Assembly (NCBI GenBank): GCA_029851415.1
Contig: CM056743.1
Location: 78,262,186-78,326,185 of the forward strand
From: Eretmocerus hayati
Lineage: Eukaryota; Arthropoda; Insecta; Hymenoptera; Aphelinidae
Length of the DNA stretch: 64,000 nucleotides
Reading direction: 5' to 3'
A program made the position numbers and the translations under genes. The number at the start of each line of letters is the position of its first letter. The stretch's first letter is position 1. The notes below the pieces were generated by a model, which was not told where the DNA came from, made no database searches, and saw only the letters and a list, made by a program, of their open reading frames with translations. This document shows positions 28,804-38,516 of the stretch, piece after piece.

Positions 28804-30864
28804 TCAAGCTGTGGTCAATTTAGACGTAGCTTCCACGAGTCTGCTTAAAACAGTGGTCAGTTCGCTGGGCGGAGTGTCGCTCAACGCCGCGAGGTTAGAT
28901 TTGTTTGGCTTGGTCTCTGCTTTTGCGCTGTGACACGCGACTTCTGGAAGCAGAGCCATCTCCGGGGGTGGTGGTGGTTTGTAGTTCTCCTCAGACCATA
29001 ACAAACTCTCTGCATCTCTTGCGAGCTCTAGAAGAGAGTCGATGTCCGTAACTTCTTGCCTACGCACCAGTTTTCTTATTTCAGGGATCATATTCCTGTC
29101 CAGAAGATCAAGTTGTTCTTCCTCTCCCCAAGGTCTATCAAATCTGCCTAAAATCGTGAGCAGACTGAAGATATAATCCCTGGCAGGTTTTTGTTTCCCT
29201 TGAGTACGCGTCTGCGCTTCCACTATTAGCTTGTGTTGGAAATTGCGGTCTACACCGTATGTACGGCGAGCGCTTGCGCAAAAATCGTCCCAAGTTGTCC
29301 ATTTTTTCCGAGCTTGACGGCACCAAATTAGCGCTGCGCCAGTCATAAGCTCTGTCATTCCGTTGAGTAAATCTTCATCATCGATGTGTGCCAAAGCACG
29401 GCATTCTTCTACTCGTTGGATGAACTCTTCAATACTTATTGATTTTTCTCCGCCTGTGAAATTTATTTTCCAAGCTCGAACAATTTTTCCGACATCCTGC
29501 TTATTATAACTTGAATTAGCAGGCCTCTGTGATCTGGATGTCGAGATAGTCTCTGATGACACCCTCCCCCCGGGCGCGGTATTCGCAACCACAGGGTCAT
29601 TACGAAAAATATTGTTGTTTGGGGAGCTCATGCCTCCAAGATCTTGAGCAATGTTGTTTGGAATTTGTGCTGTTGAGCTCATTGGTCCACTCCCAGGTAT
29701 TCTTCCAAAAGAAGGTGTAAAGCTAGGTGCGTGTGCGTTCAGCGCTGATCTTCCAAAGCTTAGTGGGTTCGGAAAGCATTGCGATACCGCAGTCGTGAAA
29801 TCGCTCACATTGTAATTATTATCGTTATGGATATGTCTTACGCTGTGGTAATCGCCGAAAGTTACTCTCGAAGTACCTTGATATGTCGAGGATTGTAGAG
29901 AACCAGGCGTGAAGATTTGTGACTGCGTGACTTGGGTTGCTTGGGCTTGAGTCACCTCGTCTAAGGCCCTTTCGACTTGTACCAACAAGTCACGTGGTAC
30001 TCGGTATTGCTTACCATTACTATCTTGCACAACTGCCATACCCCTTGAACCTGCAGAGTTGTTATATAGAAGCGAATCGCCCTGAGTTGCGGTAACAGTT
30101 GTTGTGGTCGTGATGTCATCACCTATTGTTATTTGATATTGCCCACGAACCGTTACTTTTGATGGCACGATCCCTCTATCTACTTGTTCTTGGGTCAACA
30201 TTGAAATTCCGGATGACGAAAACGAAGGCATGGGATTCCATGTAGATGTTGATAGATCAGCCGTTGTTGTTATAGTTTGAGTGGATGACGTTTGAGGTAC
30301 GGATATTTGCGGTGGCGCTAGGTTTTGTAGGGTGACCGGTGGAACCCTAAACGTGATCCCTGTACCACGACCGGTGCCCGCGGCGCTGCTTGTATTTACC
30401 CCCAAATTCCTACTCGAAGCGTCTTCAGTCGTTTGCATTCCAGGGACGACTTGGTGTGAGCTATTTGCCAACGGCATACCCAACAGAGATGTATCCGTTT
30501 CTTCATGTGGCGTGTGCGCACGCGATACGATGATTCGGCGGTGTTCATCAGTGACTCCAATTTCAGCCAAAATTGTCTCGAGCTTCACTTCTCGACGAGT
30601 CTTCAGTTCGTTATCTTCGATCTCTTCATCGATCCGCTCGAAATCACCCTCCCTGTACTCGCCGCGTAATCTAGAGGCAAGTCTATCGAGTTTTTCGAAA
30701 TATGTACCAGTTTTCTTCAATTCAAGATCTTCTAAAATAGGTAGTAATTCCGCTTGCCGTTTCGTGCCAAGCCACTCTTGAATTTGTGACTCAAGATCTT
30801 GCGAAAAGTCTGCGTAAGTCGCCATTTTACAAAGTAAATAAATCGATTCCTCACTAATATTCAC
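28804..30864 (-). CDS. Gypsy B gag
   Basis: The 686 codons start with an acidic helical region (YADFSQDLESQIQEWLGTK). A long Ser/Thr/Gln-rich linker follows. The capsid-like domain at about residues 440-620 (VRAWKINFTGGEKSISIEEF, AALIWCRQARKKWTTWDDFC, LTILGRFDRPWGEEEQ) is typical of Ty3/gypsy and related retrotransposon gags. An upstream ATG-rich leader (MNISEESIYLLCK) may be part of the frame, and MATYADFSQ at about 30825 is an equally good start. The frame ends at a TGA (28802-28804), where CGA is the likely ancestral codon, because gag continues in the same frame to a zinc knuckle. Confidence 0.85.
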   Translation of the reverse strand: MNISEESIYLLCKMATYADFSQDLESQIQEWLGTKRQAELLPILEDLELKKTGTYFEKLDRLASRLRGEYREGDFERIDEEIEDNELKTRREVKLETILAEIGVTDEHRRIIVSRAHTPHEETDTSLLGMPLANSSHQVVPGMQTTEDASSRNLGVNTSSAAGTGRGTGITFRVPPVTLQNLAPPQISVPQTSSTQTITTTADLSTSTWNPMPSFSSSGISMLTQEQVDRGIVPSKVTVRGQYQITIGDDITTTTTVTATQGDSLLYNNSAGSRGMAVVQDSNGKQYRVPRDLLVQVERALDEVTQAQATQVTQSQIFTPGSLQSSTYQGTSRVTFGDYHSVRHIHNDNNYNVSDFTTAVSQCFPNPLSFGRSALNAHAPSFTPSFGRIPGSGPMSSTAQIPNNIAQDLGGMSSPNNNIFRNDPVVANTAPGGRVSSETISTSRSQRPANSSYNKQDVGKIVRAWKINFTGGEKSISIEEFIQRVEECRALAHIDDEDLLNGMTELMTGAALIWCRQARKKWTTWDDFCASARRTYGVDRNFQHKLIVEAQTRTQGKQKPARDYIFSLLTILGRFDRPWGEEEQLDLLDRNMIPEIRKLVRRQEVTDIDSLLELARDAESLLWSEENYKPPPPPEMALLPEVACHSAKAETKPNKSNLAALSDTPPSELTTVLSRLVEATSKLTTA

Positions 30865-32391
30865 TAACGCGGAGCAGCAAAATGCATCTGCTCACTTTGG
30901 CCAAAATTTTATGAAAGTGCTGTCACATAGCACAAGAAGTTTCCATTTAATGTACAATCTGGATATGCATACAAGCGCTGCTCTCAGTTCCGCGTTTCAT
31001 CCGTTCGAAATTAAAATTTTCATCCAAAGAAATTCAAGAATTAACTCTGTAAAAATTTCCGAGAAATTTCAAAATTTCAGAATTACTAGAAAATTTCAGC
31101 GGAATTTACTCAAAAGTGAGCTGAGAGAGCCTACATCTATTTAATTTTGGCTAAAGTGTGCGTCATTTACTTAAACTAGCGCAAAATTACGAGGAAATAT
31201 TTTATTCGGAGTTGTAACGCGACCTAGCTAGCCTACAAGATAGTCTGTTGCACTAGCAGACGACGTAAACTTGATCCAGAATTTTCCATATAAAAGAAAA
31301 TCAAAGAGCGCAGTGCGCATTGCCTGGCACAATTTTCACCTGAAAACCCTAATCGCAACTCTAAAAAATTCCAATTGCGAGTACAGGACGCATAAACATC
31401 CAACATTCCAACACACCATCACTCTGCACACTGATCATACCTTACAGTAAATAATTTTTGCAGATTACTACAAAAATTTCAAGTTTCTGCATTTTGCAGT
31501 GATTTAAAAAAATTTCAGTTCGAAAAGTGCAATTTTAGAACTAAACGCAAGATTTCAACTCCATTTCGCATCATTTTCGCAAAATTATTACTAAATCGCG
31601 GTACTAATGCGAATGCGCTGCAAGATTTGGCGATCTGTAGCGTGAATCGATTTTTTCTCGATTTTACAAAATTTAATCAAGTAATTTTTACCATGACTCC
31701 AGAAATTTCCACGAATTTTCCGGTTTTTCCGCACTGGAAAGCTGCTATGCATTAGCAGATGCATGTAAAACACGAGAGAAAAATTTTCAGCAAAACCGCA
31801 TCATTATGAAAGCCACAGAGTCACTGTATCTTGCCTCGCATCCGGAGACTTGAATGCCCTATAGTCGTTGTATATCTATATACACTCATACCGACACACT
31901 GTAGCATTCCGCACACTCGCGTCGACGCAATTTTCAAACTTCAAGATTTTTGGATTTGATATTCTGCTCGCCTGCAGATATAATACCCACGCATACGAGC
32001 GTGATACGGGCTGCCTGTAATTAATAAGCAGCTCTAGCGTGAAAGGGGCTTGCAGCTATACAGCTGATTCAAGCGCGATCGATAATTAAATATATGTATG
32101 TCGCGTCACTTCCACGATGAATTCAAATCGATCATCTTAACCGATGAATAATCACGCGATCAGCACACCTGCGTCGTCGCATCACTCGCGTCGCTATACA
32201 TAATGTCCCGGTATACGCACACCAATGCAGCTACTATATATGTATATATCACCGCTTTCCCGCTTGAAGCAGCAGAGAAATTTCGATGGCGCGCGATTTT
32301 ATTAGCCGGCGACGGCGACGATGATGATCCGCGCACTAGGTTGATAACGCTCGCGAACGCGCAATTATTTTGTCCAGCTAGTGGATTATTT
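30865..32391 (-). other. Gypsy B untranslated leader between primer site and gag
   Basis: About 1.5 kb lie between primer-binding site and gag. The region is AT-rich with many stops in all frames and no recognised domain. Such a long leader may hold packaging signals or an internal ribosome entry site, but nothing specific is visible. Confidence 0.5.
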
Positions 32392-32403
32392 CGTTGGGCG
32401 CCA
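32392..32403 (-). promoter_or_regulatory. Primer-binding site of gypsy B, lysine-tRNA type
   Basis: The minus strand reads TGGCGCCCAACG, four bases inside the 5' LTR. It matches the 3' end of a lysine (CUU) tRNA over 12 bases as I recall that tRNA; the match stops after that. Confidence 0.7.
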
Positions 32404-32407
32404 TTTA

Positions 32408-32950
32408 TGACGGTATATTATCTCGTCACATTAATTATTAATGCGAGTCCGCAAAGTGCAATGCGGCTCGCCAGGATCTGCTTGGCGGCGTCTTCCTCGT
32501 GGACACTGGCCTCCTGTCGGCCAGTGCTGCTCGTACTATGCATTAGCGCATGATAAAATTAGGACGAGTTCACGAGGAAACACTGATGAGTGATAACGCG
32601 AGCAGGTAAAGTTAACAAGGTTTGGATTTATTCAATCAATAATTTACAAAGCGCGGGAGAACGTACGGGCACCAGGACACGAGGTGCGTTGCGCGCGATA
32701 ACCAAGTATAGTCTGCTGCTTGACCGGAAAGTCATCAGCTATGTCAATTTGGGCGAGCTACGCTCCGATTGGTCGGCCATCTTGTGGCGCGCGCGCATTC
32801 TCTCTCTCTCTCTAATTCAAACCTGAGCGCGTGACTCTCTCGTTGCTGCTGCATCACGGAACACCTGGAACAATCTTTTTATACAAATGAGGATTCATTT
32901 ATAACTTAATACTAATTGCCGAGGAGAGAGTGATGGGACTTTACCCGTCA
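32408..32950 (-). repeat. 5' LTR of gypsy B (543 bp, internally shorter)
   Basis: It aligns with the left LTR from both ends but lacks 262 bases at a GCGC junction (about 32652). Promoter elements were not resolved. Confidence 0.92.
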
Positions 32951-33000
32951 CACCTTGAATAATATCAAATATGAACATATTAATTACCCTAAAATAATAC

Positions 33001-34500
33001 CCGAGAAAAATTTTTTGGGAGAAAATTCGAGGAAAAACGGAATGATATGGCTTCATAGGTAACACGAAAACTCAAGAACGCTTTGATAGATTATTTTAAA
33101 TCTCTGTGGGTGGAGTACGAAAACTCTAACGCTAAGGCTAGTGAACTTTGAGCATTGTTCGATGAGTATTTTTTGACTTATGAACTTTTTCATGACAAAT
33201 TTTCAATTTTCATTGAGAAAGCATATTTTGAAAATAATTTGGAATTCCTAATCCTACCTAAAAAAATTTTTAGAAACGTAATTCTGATGTTTTTTGAGGT
33301 ACTAAATCGATTGGTTGATACGAATTTTGTTGAAATGTCATTATCATGGTCTTAGAAACAGGTGAAAAAGGAGTACAGGGAAGCTAGAATAAAATGGGAA
33401 GGAATCAAGATTGTGTATTAACCGATCGATTCAGCACCACAAAAGACCTTTATACTGAACCACTCATATTTTTCAAGGCAGGAGGAAAATTTATGAATAG
33501 TTTTCAATATATGGAGACATGACAATTTTCCACAGAAAATTTCATTACTCAGGGAGTATTGGTAAGGGGGTACCAAAATTGTTGCATTCCCATCTGAGGA
33601 TGCTACCAAATATGTGTGCGAAATTTGAGGGGGATCGGTGGAAACATTGAGGAGTTGTGCTGAGACATAGAAAACAAGATATATACACACATACATACAG
33701 AAACGGTCAGAGGGCTTGAAAGCTGGGTCAATAGTAATTTCCCAAGGCGTTATCGAGGAGAAGTGTTACCTATAGACGATAGATCTAGGGAAAACGGAGA
33801 GAACAGTACAATTTCTGTGTATCCAAGAGCTGTATTGGAGGAGAAAGAAGTTTTTTGAAAAGGAATTCGAGAAAAAACGGAATGATATGGCTCCATAGGT
33901 AACACGAGAACTCAAAGACGCTTTGATAGATTATCCTTACTCGCTGATACGGAATTTTGTTTACATGCCATTATCATGGTCTTAGAGACAAATGAAAAAG
34001 AAGTACAGGGAAGCTAGAGTAAATTGGGAAGAATTCAAAGTTGTGTATTAACCAATCGATTCAGCACCTCAGAGAACCTTCAAGATAACCGAATCATATT
34101 TTTCGAAGCAGGCGGAAAATGTATAAATAGTTCTCAAGATATGGGAAAATGAGGAATTTTCACAAAAAATTTCATAATTCAGGGAATAATAGTCGGGAGT
34201 GCTAAAATTGTAGCATTCCCATCTACAGATGACACCAAACATGTGTGCGAAATTTAAAGGGGATTGGTAAAAACGGTGAAGAGTTCTGCTGCGACATAGA
34301 AAACAAAATACATATACACATACAAACAGACACGGTCAGAGGGCTCGAGAGATGGGGTGATAGTAATTTCCCAAGGCGTTATCTAGGAAAACTGTTACCT
34401 CCAGTCGATAGATCCAGGAAGAACGAAGATGACAGTACAATTTCCATGTATCCAGAAGCTTTATTGGAGGAGGATAGAATTTTTTGGAGAAAAATCGAAG
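33001..34500. repeat. Diverged ~0.7-0.8-kb tandem repeat, two units
   Basis: Unit 1 (about 33020-33850) and unit 2 (about 33850-34490) share long blocks: AATGATATGG at 33041 and 33881, GCATTCCCATCT at 33584 and 34213, and AATTTCCCAAGGCGTTAT near 33738 and 34367. Unit 2 lacks about 210 bases present in unit 1. Stops occur in all frames. It may be satellite-like internal sequence of the large insertion. Confidence 0.75.
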
Positions 34501-34549
34501 AAAAATTCACTACCATCAAATGAAAGCTTTCTCTTTTGAGGGAGCAAAA

Positions 34550-34728
34550 GAACTTGGAGTCTGTCCAGCTGAATTTCTCTATGGATCGATCTTACGCTTG
34601 CCAGGAGAGTTCTCCACTCACGAAGACCCGCCTATGGATCCTGAATTGTTTTTGGAGCTACTACGACTCCATATGTGAGAGATCCGTCCAGTCCCAGCAG
34701 CGCATCAGTGCAGAAGAAAAATCTTCTG
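34550..34728 (+). pseudogene. Gypsy A integrase, post-core segment
   Basis: The translated motif CPAEFLYGSILRLPGEF is the conserved region after the integrase core of this gypsy clade, and the segment continues with an IRPVPA block after one stop (TGA near 34676). It joins the end of the 22220 fragment within about one base of frame. Foldback element Y cuts it off at 34728. Confidence 0.8.
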
Positions 34729-35649
34729 CACGGAGAGAAAAAATACGTAGGCCGTATCTCGCCGCCAAAGAGATTCCTACCTTGCTCGGTCGAGCAACTT
34801 GTACACTGAAACAAAATCTGTCGCCACTGGGACATGACTCAATGAAATGATCTGAAATTTCGCACACACGTAGTTGAAGAGCACTGCTTCTATGCAGTGA
34901 AAGATTTGCGATGAAAAACATTCCCAAAAAAAGTAGAAAAATCATACCATTTTTCGACGCTTTCACAGGTTTTGATGCCACGATGACCACCGCGAACGAG
35001 ACCGCAAGCGTGATTTTCGACATGCGAGAAAGTTTTTCAGTTTTCAACTACAGCCAAACTCAAAGCGAGAAAGTTGTTTGGAAGGGTCTATATCATATTA
35101 ATTTTCAAGATTCAGATCGAATGATGCAATAGAAAGAAAGTTGGAGTCCTTTTTGTATGTAAATCTGCTCGCGGCTAACGAGCAGACGACGCTCCGCCTC
35201 GCGTCCCGCCAAACAATAATCTCAATAATTATCTCTTCTAACTTTCTTCCGATTGCATCATTCGATCTGAATCTTGAATATTCATATAATTTAGACTCTT
35301 CCCAACAACTTTCTCGCTTTGAGTTTTGCTGTAGTTGAAAACTGAAAAACTTTCTCGCATGTCGAAAATCATGCTTGCGGTGGGCATCTCGAGGGCCATC
35401 TCGGCATCGAGACCCGTAAAAACGTCAAAAAAAATGATTTTTCTAATTTTTCAAGGAACGTTTTTCATCGCAAATCTTCCACTACATAGAAGCAGTGCTC
35501 TCCAACTACGTGTGTGCAAAATTCCAGATCATTTCATTGAGCCATGTCCCAGTGGTGACAGATTTTGTTTCAGTGTACAAGTTGCTCGACCGAGCAAGGT
35601 AGGGATCACCTTGGGGTGAGGTACGGCCTACGTATTCTTTCTCTCCGTG
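34729..35649. mobile_element. Foldback/MITE element Y with ~340-bp inverted arms
   Basis: The left arm (34729-about 35090) and right arm (about 35295-35649) are diverged reverse complements, starting CACGGAGAG and ending CTCTCCGTG, with about 200 bases of spacer. Similar short reading frames on opposite strands of the two arms reflect this symmetry and are not genes. TG occurs just outside both ends. It carries no transposase, so it is a non-autonomous element. Confidence 0.8.
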
Positions 35650-35654
35650 TGGTA

Positions 35655-35790
35655 CACTCCCCAGTGGTCTGAACTGACCAAGCTTGACATCGCGCTGTCT
35701 CACTCGCACTCATTGATAAAGGTGAGAAAAAAGTGAGACAGAAAGATCGTGAAGTGAGTTGCGCTGGTCAGTTCAGACCACTGGGGAGTG
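35655..35790. mobile_element. Small MITE Z with 26-bp terminal inverted repeats and TA duplication
   Basis: The left end CACTCCCCAGTGGTCTGAAC and its reverse complement at the right end are near perfect over about 26 bases, with TA on each side (35653-35654 and 35791-35792). Length is about 136 bases and there is no coding capacity. TA duplication and size suggest a Tc1/mariner-derived MITE. Confidence 0.8.
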
Positions 35791-35793
35791 TAC

Positions 35794-36228
35794 AAAGAAC
35801 TTTATACTTGCTCACATGTATTCATGCAAAAAGAAGCAAAGAACACTTCGTTGGAGCAACCAGATGCAGGACCATTTAAAGTTATCCGAAGAGTGGATGA
35901 TCGAGTTTTTGTGATTGACATACAAGGTCGTGGAATGACCATCAACGTTGAGCGTCTAAAGCCGGCTCAAATAACTTTTCCAGAATTAGAACAATCTAAT
36001 TCTCCACCAATCTCGGGGGATCACAGTTATGCTAGAGTTCCGTTGGCATCCACTCAGCCATTGACGAGCACTCAACCTCAGAGTGCGGCATCAACGAAGG
36101 CTCAGAATCCTACAACGAGCAACTCAACTTCATCAATCCGTGTTCCAGTTCCTGCTTCCAGCAACAATGCTAGAAGCAGGAACTGGAACACGGATTGGAG
36201 CAAAGATGCTCTCTCTCTCGGAAGGTAG
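35794..36228 (+). pseudogene. Gypsy A pol C-terminus
   Basis: After MITE Z the reading resumes with YKELYTCSHVFM and AGPFKVIRRVDDRVFVIDI, then INVERLKPAQI. This is the chromatin-facing C-terminal module of gypsy integrases, followed by a Ser/Thr/Pro-rich tail. The end of the frame is replaced by a perfect palindrome (36134-36197). Confidence 0.8.
36134..36197. repeat. Perfect 25-bp inverted repeat with 14-base loop
   Basis: The arm at 36134-36158 is exactly complementary to 36173-36197 and includes GTTCCAGTTCCTGCTTC. It lies in the pol tail of gypsy A and replaces its normal end. Confidence 0.9.
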
Positions 36229-36899
36229 GCAGCGCAAGACGCTTTTCACATCGCTCCTACTTCCAAACTCATTTTAACCCAATTTTTTTACTTCTGACAA
36301 GAAGTGGAATACTTGCAGGCATTCCTCCACCTGCTGGCTCACATCTGAATGAGCATACAAGGCACGGCTCGTCTTTTGAGCCAGGGTGTGAGAAAAATTT
36401 GCCTGCCGACGCTTTGTGAGGTGAGGGTCTTGTTCAACGTCGCCATGTTGCCGTACCCAATGCTGGTTATCGACATCGCATCGTGCACATACTTGTGAGC
36501 AAAATTGATTGCACTACGCTGGATATAATCACCGGTTGAATCTACAAAATACAAGTGTGTTGATGTACAAAGTGCATCAGTGACTTTTCCCAATAGTGTA
36601 AACTGTGGTACTGGCACCAATTAGTGACAGAAAGACATGTGTGTGAGTTGTGCGTGTGAAGGTCTGCATCGATTATTGATCAAGCTCGTTTTTCCAAACA
36701 GTTCATAGTGCAGTCATTTCCCGTTATAATGCCTCAACCGATGTCTCAGCTCTCTGTGCACCTGATCATGTCGACGCATTAGTTTTGGTTCGTTGCATTC
36801 CTTGATGTTACTATCAATTGCTCGTGTATTTGAATACCTTGTTTGATTGTAGTAGTGGTGAGCACTATATATAGCGTCACGCCCAAGCGATCAGCCTCC
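36229..36899. other. Non-coding junction between gypsy A and the second CR1-like element
   Basis: No 3' LTR for gypsy A is recognisable. A TATATATAG stretch near 36868 may belong to the 5' region of the next element. Short open frames are unsupported. Confidence 0.4.
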
Positions 36900-37061
36900 G
36901 TAAGCCCGAGTTTGTTTACTTTTTCGCTGGCATCAGATGTCAAACGCATTGGTCTGCTAATACTTTGTGTAGCACACTAGAATATCGGTGTACAGCTGGA
37001 AATATTAAGCTTGTGTCGCTTGTCGGTCGAACGATAATCATCTCGTTTCGTCCAATGCGGC

Positions 37062-38501
37062 ATGAATGATCGCGTATGCCCGATTTGTAAAACAGAAGTT
37101 GCTCAGGGCTCGAAATCTTATCGTGAATGTAAGTCGTGTCTTAAGTACTATCATTCTGCTTGCTTGAAAGGTCCGTGGCGTTGGAATATTCCTGTGTATA
37201 AATGTGCGAGTTGCAGTAATTTAGCAGACCTGGCTTCCCTAAATTCACATTCAACTGTCTTGCAGATTAGCTCTCCATTCCTTTTAGCGGAAGCAGAAAA
37301 AGCCGATTTTCTTCCGGTATCGGACACCGTCGCTGAGTTACGTACTCCCCCGCCGGTCGATACATCTGGATCAAGTCGCAAACGTTTCCCTGACACACTT
37401 ACGCCCCCGTCACCATCGAGTTCTCGGGCTGAAAAGATTTCTTGTACTGCGTTATCAACCATGTCGAACTCAGAGATGCCTGAATGGTTCGCAAACTGGA
37501 ATACCAACCAGTTTCAACCTTTCAAATCTTCCATCGAAATGCACCTGGAATCACTTTCAGATCGCATTGATAAAATAGAGTCATCTACCGCGAGTTTAGA
37601 TCAGGAAACAAAAGAACAGCTGAGTGAAGTTCGGGGAGCACTCAAACAAATTCGTTCGACTGAGTTGCTCACTGATACCTGCGAGCTACGAATCTCTGGT
37701 ATACCTCCATCTTTTAGCTCAAACCAATCTGCAGCAGTCCAGTATATTTCTTCGGCTGTGGGCCTGAGTGATCACCTCAGATTTATTCCTACCATTCGTG
37801 TCTGGCCTTTTCCACCCCGTTCTTCTGAAACTTCCCAATCTGCAAATACTAAACGTCCGAACAACTCTATAGCTGTTGTGATTAAAGTTATCTCGCCAAC
37901 CATCAGGAATGAGATTGTATCTAGAGCTCGTCTTCTGAAAGATAAATCTACCAAGTCTATTTTTGGCGTAGGAGGTGAGCAAAGAGTCTTTATTACTCCA
38001 CTATGGCCACGCTCCACGCATGAACTCTTCAGTGCTGCTATTATCAAAGCAAGAGAACTGAATTATCTGCGCCCAACTGTAAGGAACCTTGTTGTCTGCA
38101 TGTGCCCCGAGCGTAATGCCCCGATCATTCCTATATACTCTGTTGCCGACCTTGTCAGACTCAACCCACGAGCTCCTCAACAAGACCCCCGTAGACCAGA
38201 TCCCTCTAACTTCGGCCAGCAATCTAATTGGTCGCTGCCCCCGCATTCTTCACAGCAGCCAACTTACCCGCAAATCGCGTCATTCTTACAGCAGTCAACC
38301 TATCAACGAAACTTGCGTCACACGTCGTCAGAAAATCAACAGCAATACACATCACAGCCATTTCCTCCACTCCTTCAGCCAAATTACCCTCAACAATCCG
38401 ACAATTCTGTTCAAACTTTTCAACTTCCTCAAGACCAACAATATCATCCTCAGTCGACTCCAGGTATACCAAACCAAAGTACATCACATGGTAATATCTG
38501 A
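37062..38501 (+). CDS. ORF1 of CR1-like element 2: PHD-type zinc finger, coiled coil, RNA-binding fold
   Basis: The 479 codons start MNDRVCPICKTEV. The Cys/His pattern CPIC...CKSC...YHSAC...CASC over residues 6-50 is a PHD/ZZ-like finger, as in ORF1 proteins of CR1/L2-group elements. Residues about 165-205 form a coiled coil (LSDRIDKIESSTASLDQETK), and residues about 210-350 resemble an esterase/RRM-type ORF1 body (CELRISGIPPSF, RARLLKDKSTKSIFG). The tail is Gln/Pro-rich. It probably binds element RNA. The frame is open to a TGA at 38499, with ORF2 starting about 16 bases on. Confidence 0.8.
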   Translation: MNDRVCPICKTEVAQGSKSYRECKSCLKYYHSACLKGPWRWNIPVYKCASCSNLADLASLNSHSTVLQISSPFLLAEAEKADFLPVSDTVAELRTPPPVDTSGSSRKRFPDTLTPPSPSSSRAEKISCTALSTMSNSEMPEWFANWNTNQFQPFKSSIEMHLESLSDRIDKIESSTASLDQETKEQLSEVRGALKQIRSTELLTDTCELRISGIPPSFSSNQSAAVQYISSAVGLSDHLRFIPTIRVWPFPPRSSETSQSANTKRPNNSIAVVIKVISPTIRNEIVSRARLLKDKSTKSIFGVGGEQRVFITPLWPRSTHELFSAAIIKARELNYLRPTVRNLVVCMCPERNAPIIPIYSVADLVRLNPRAPQQDPRRPDPSNFGQQSNWSLPPHSSQQPTYPQIASFLQQSTYQRNLRHTSSENQQQYTSQPFPPLLQPNYPQQSDNSVQTFQLPQDQQYHPQSTPGIPNQSTSHGNI

Positions 38502-38516
38502 TATGCAAATGCTCAG

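Larger units (their letters stand above)
22408..32950 (-). mobile_element. Gypsy-type LTR retrotransposon B, nearly intact
   Basis: The element is 10.5 kb in minus orientation, with LTRs at 22408-23212 and 32408-32950 that begin and end in TGACGG...CCGTCA. A lysine-tRNA-like primer site lies inside the right LTR and a G-rich tract inside the left LTR. Between them are gag, pol and a third ORF, in that order. I counted about five substitutions over about 540 aligned LTR bases, so insertion was recent. The outer flanks (CTTTA and CACCT) do not match as a target duplication. Confidence 0.92.
22221..34544. mobile_element. Large insertion into gypsy A integrase, carrying gypsy B
   Basis: Gypsy A coding stops at GTGTACAAAA (to 22220) and resumes after GCAAAA at 34549, and CAAAA flanks both sides. 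The inner ends are weakly complementary: CTGCTCAAAGAGA on the left against the reverse complement CTCCCTCAAAAGAGA on the right. This suggests a transposon with short imperfect terminal inverted repeats and a 5-bp duplication, later invaded by gypsy B. No transposase was seen in its non-gypsy parts (22221-22407 and 32951-34544). Class assignment is uncertain. Confidence 0.5.
17353..36228 (+). mobile_element. Gypsy-type LTR retrotransposon A, decayed and split by nested insertions
   Basis: Gag and pol homology runs from 17895 to about 22220, resumes at about 34550-34728 and again at about 35794-36228. Each resumption picks up the same protein where the previous piece stopped, in the region after the integrase core. 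It is therefore one element, broken first by a ~12.3-kb insertion and then by foldback element Y, with MITE Z beside it. A primer-binding-like site marks the 5' side. No 3' LTR was recognised. Confidence 0.8.

Noticed and set aside
34661..35619. Two similar ~100-residue frames on opposite strands
   Set aside because: They are the two arms of foldback element Y read on opposite strands. Similarity is at DNA level and no domain is present.
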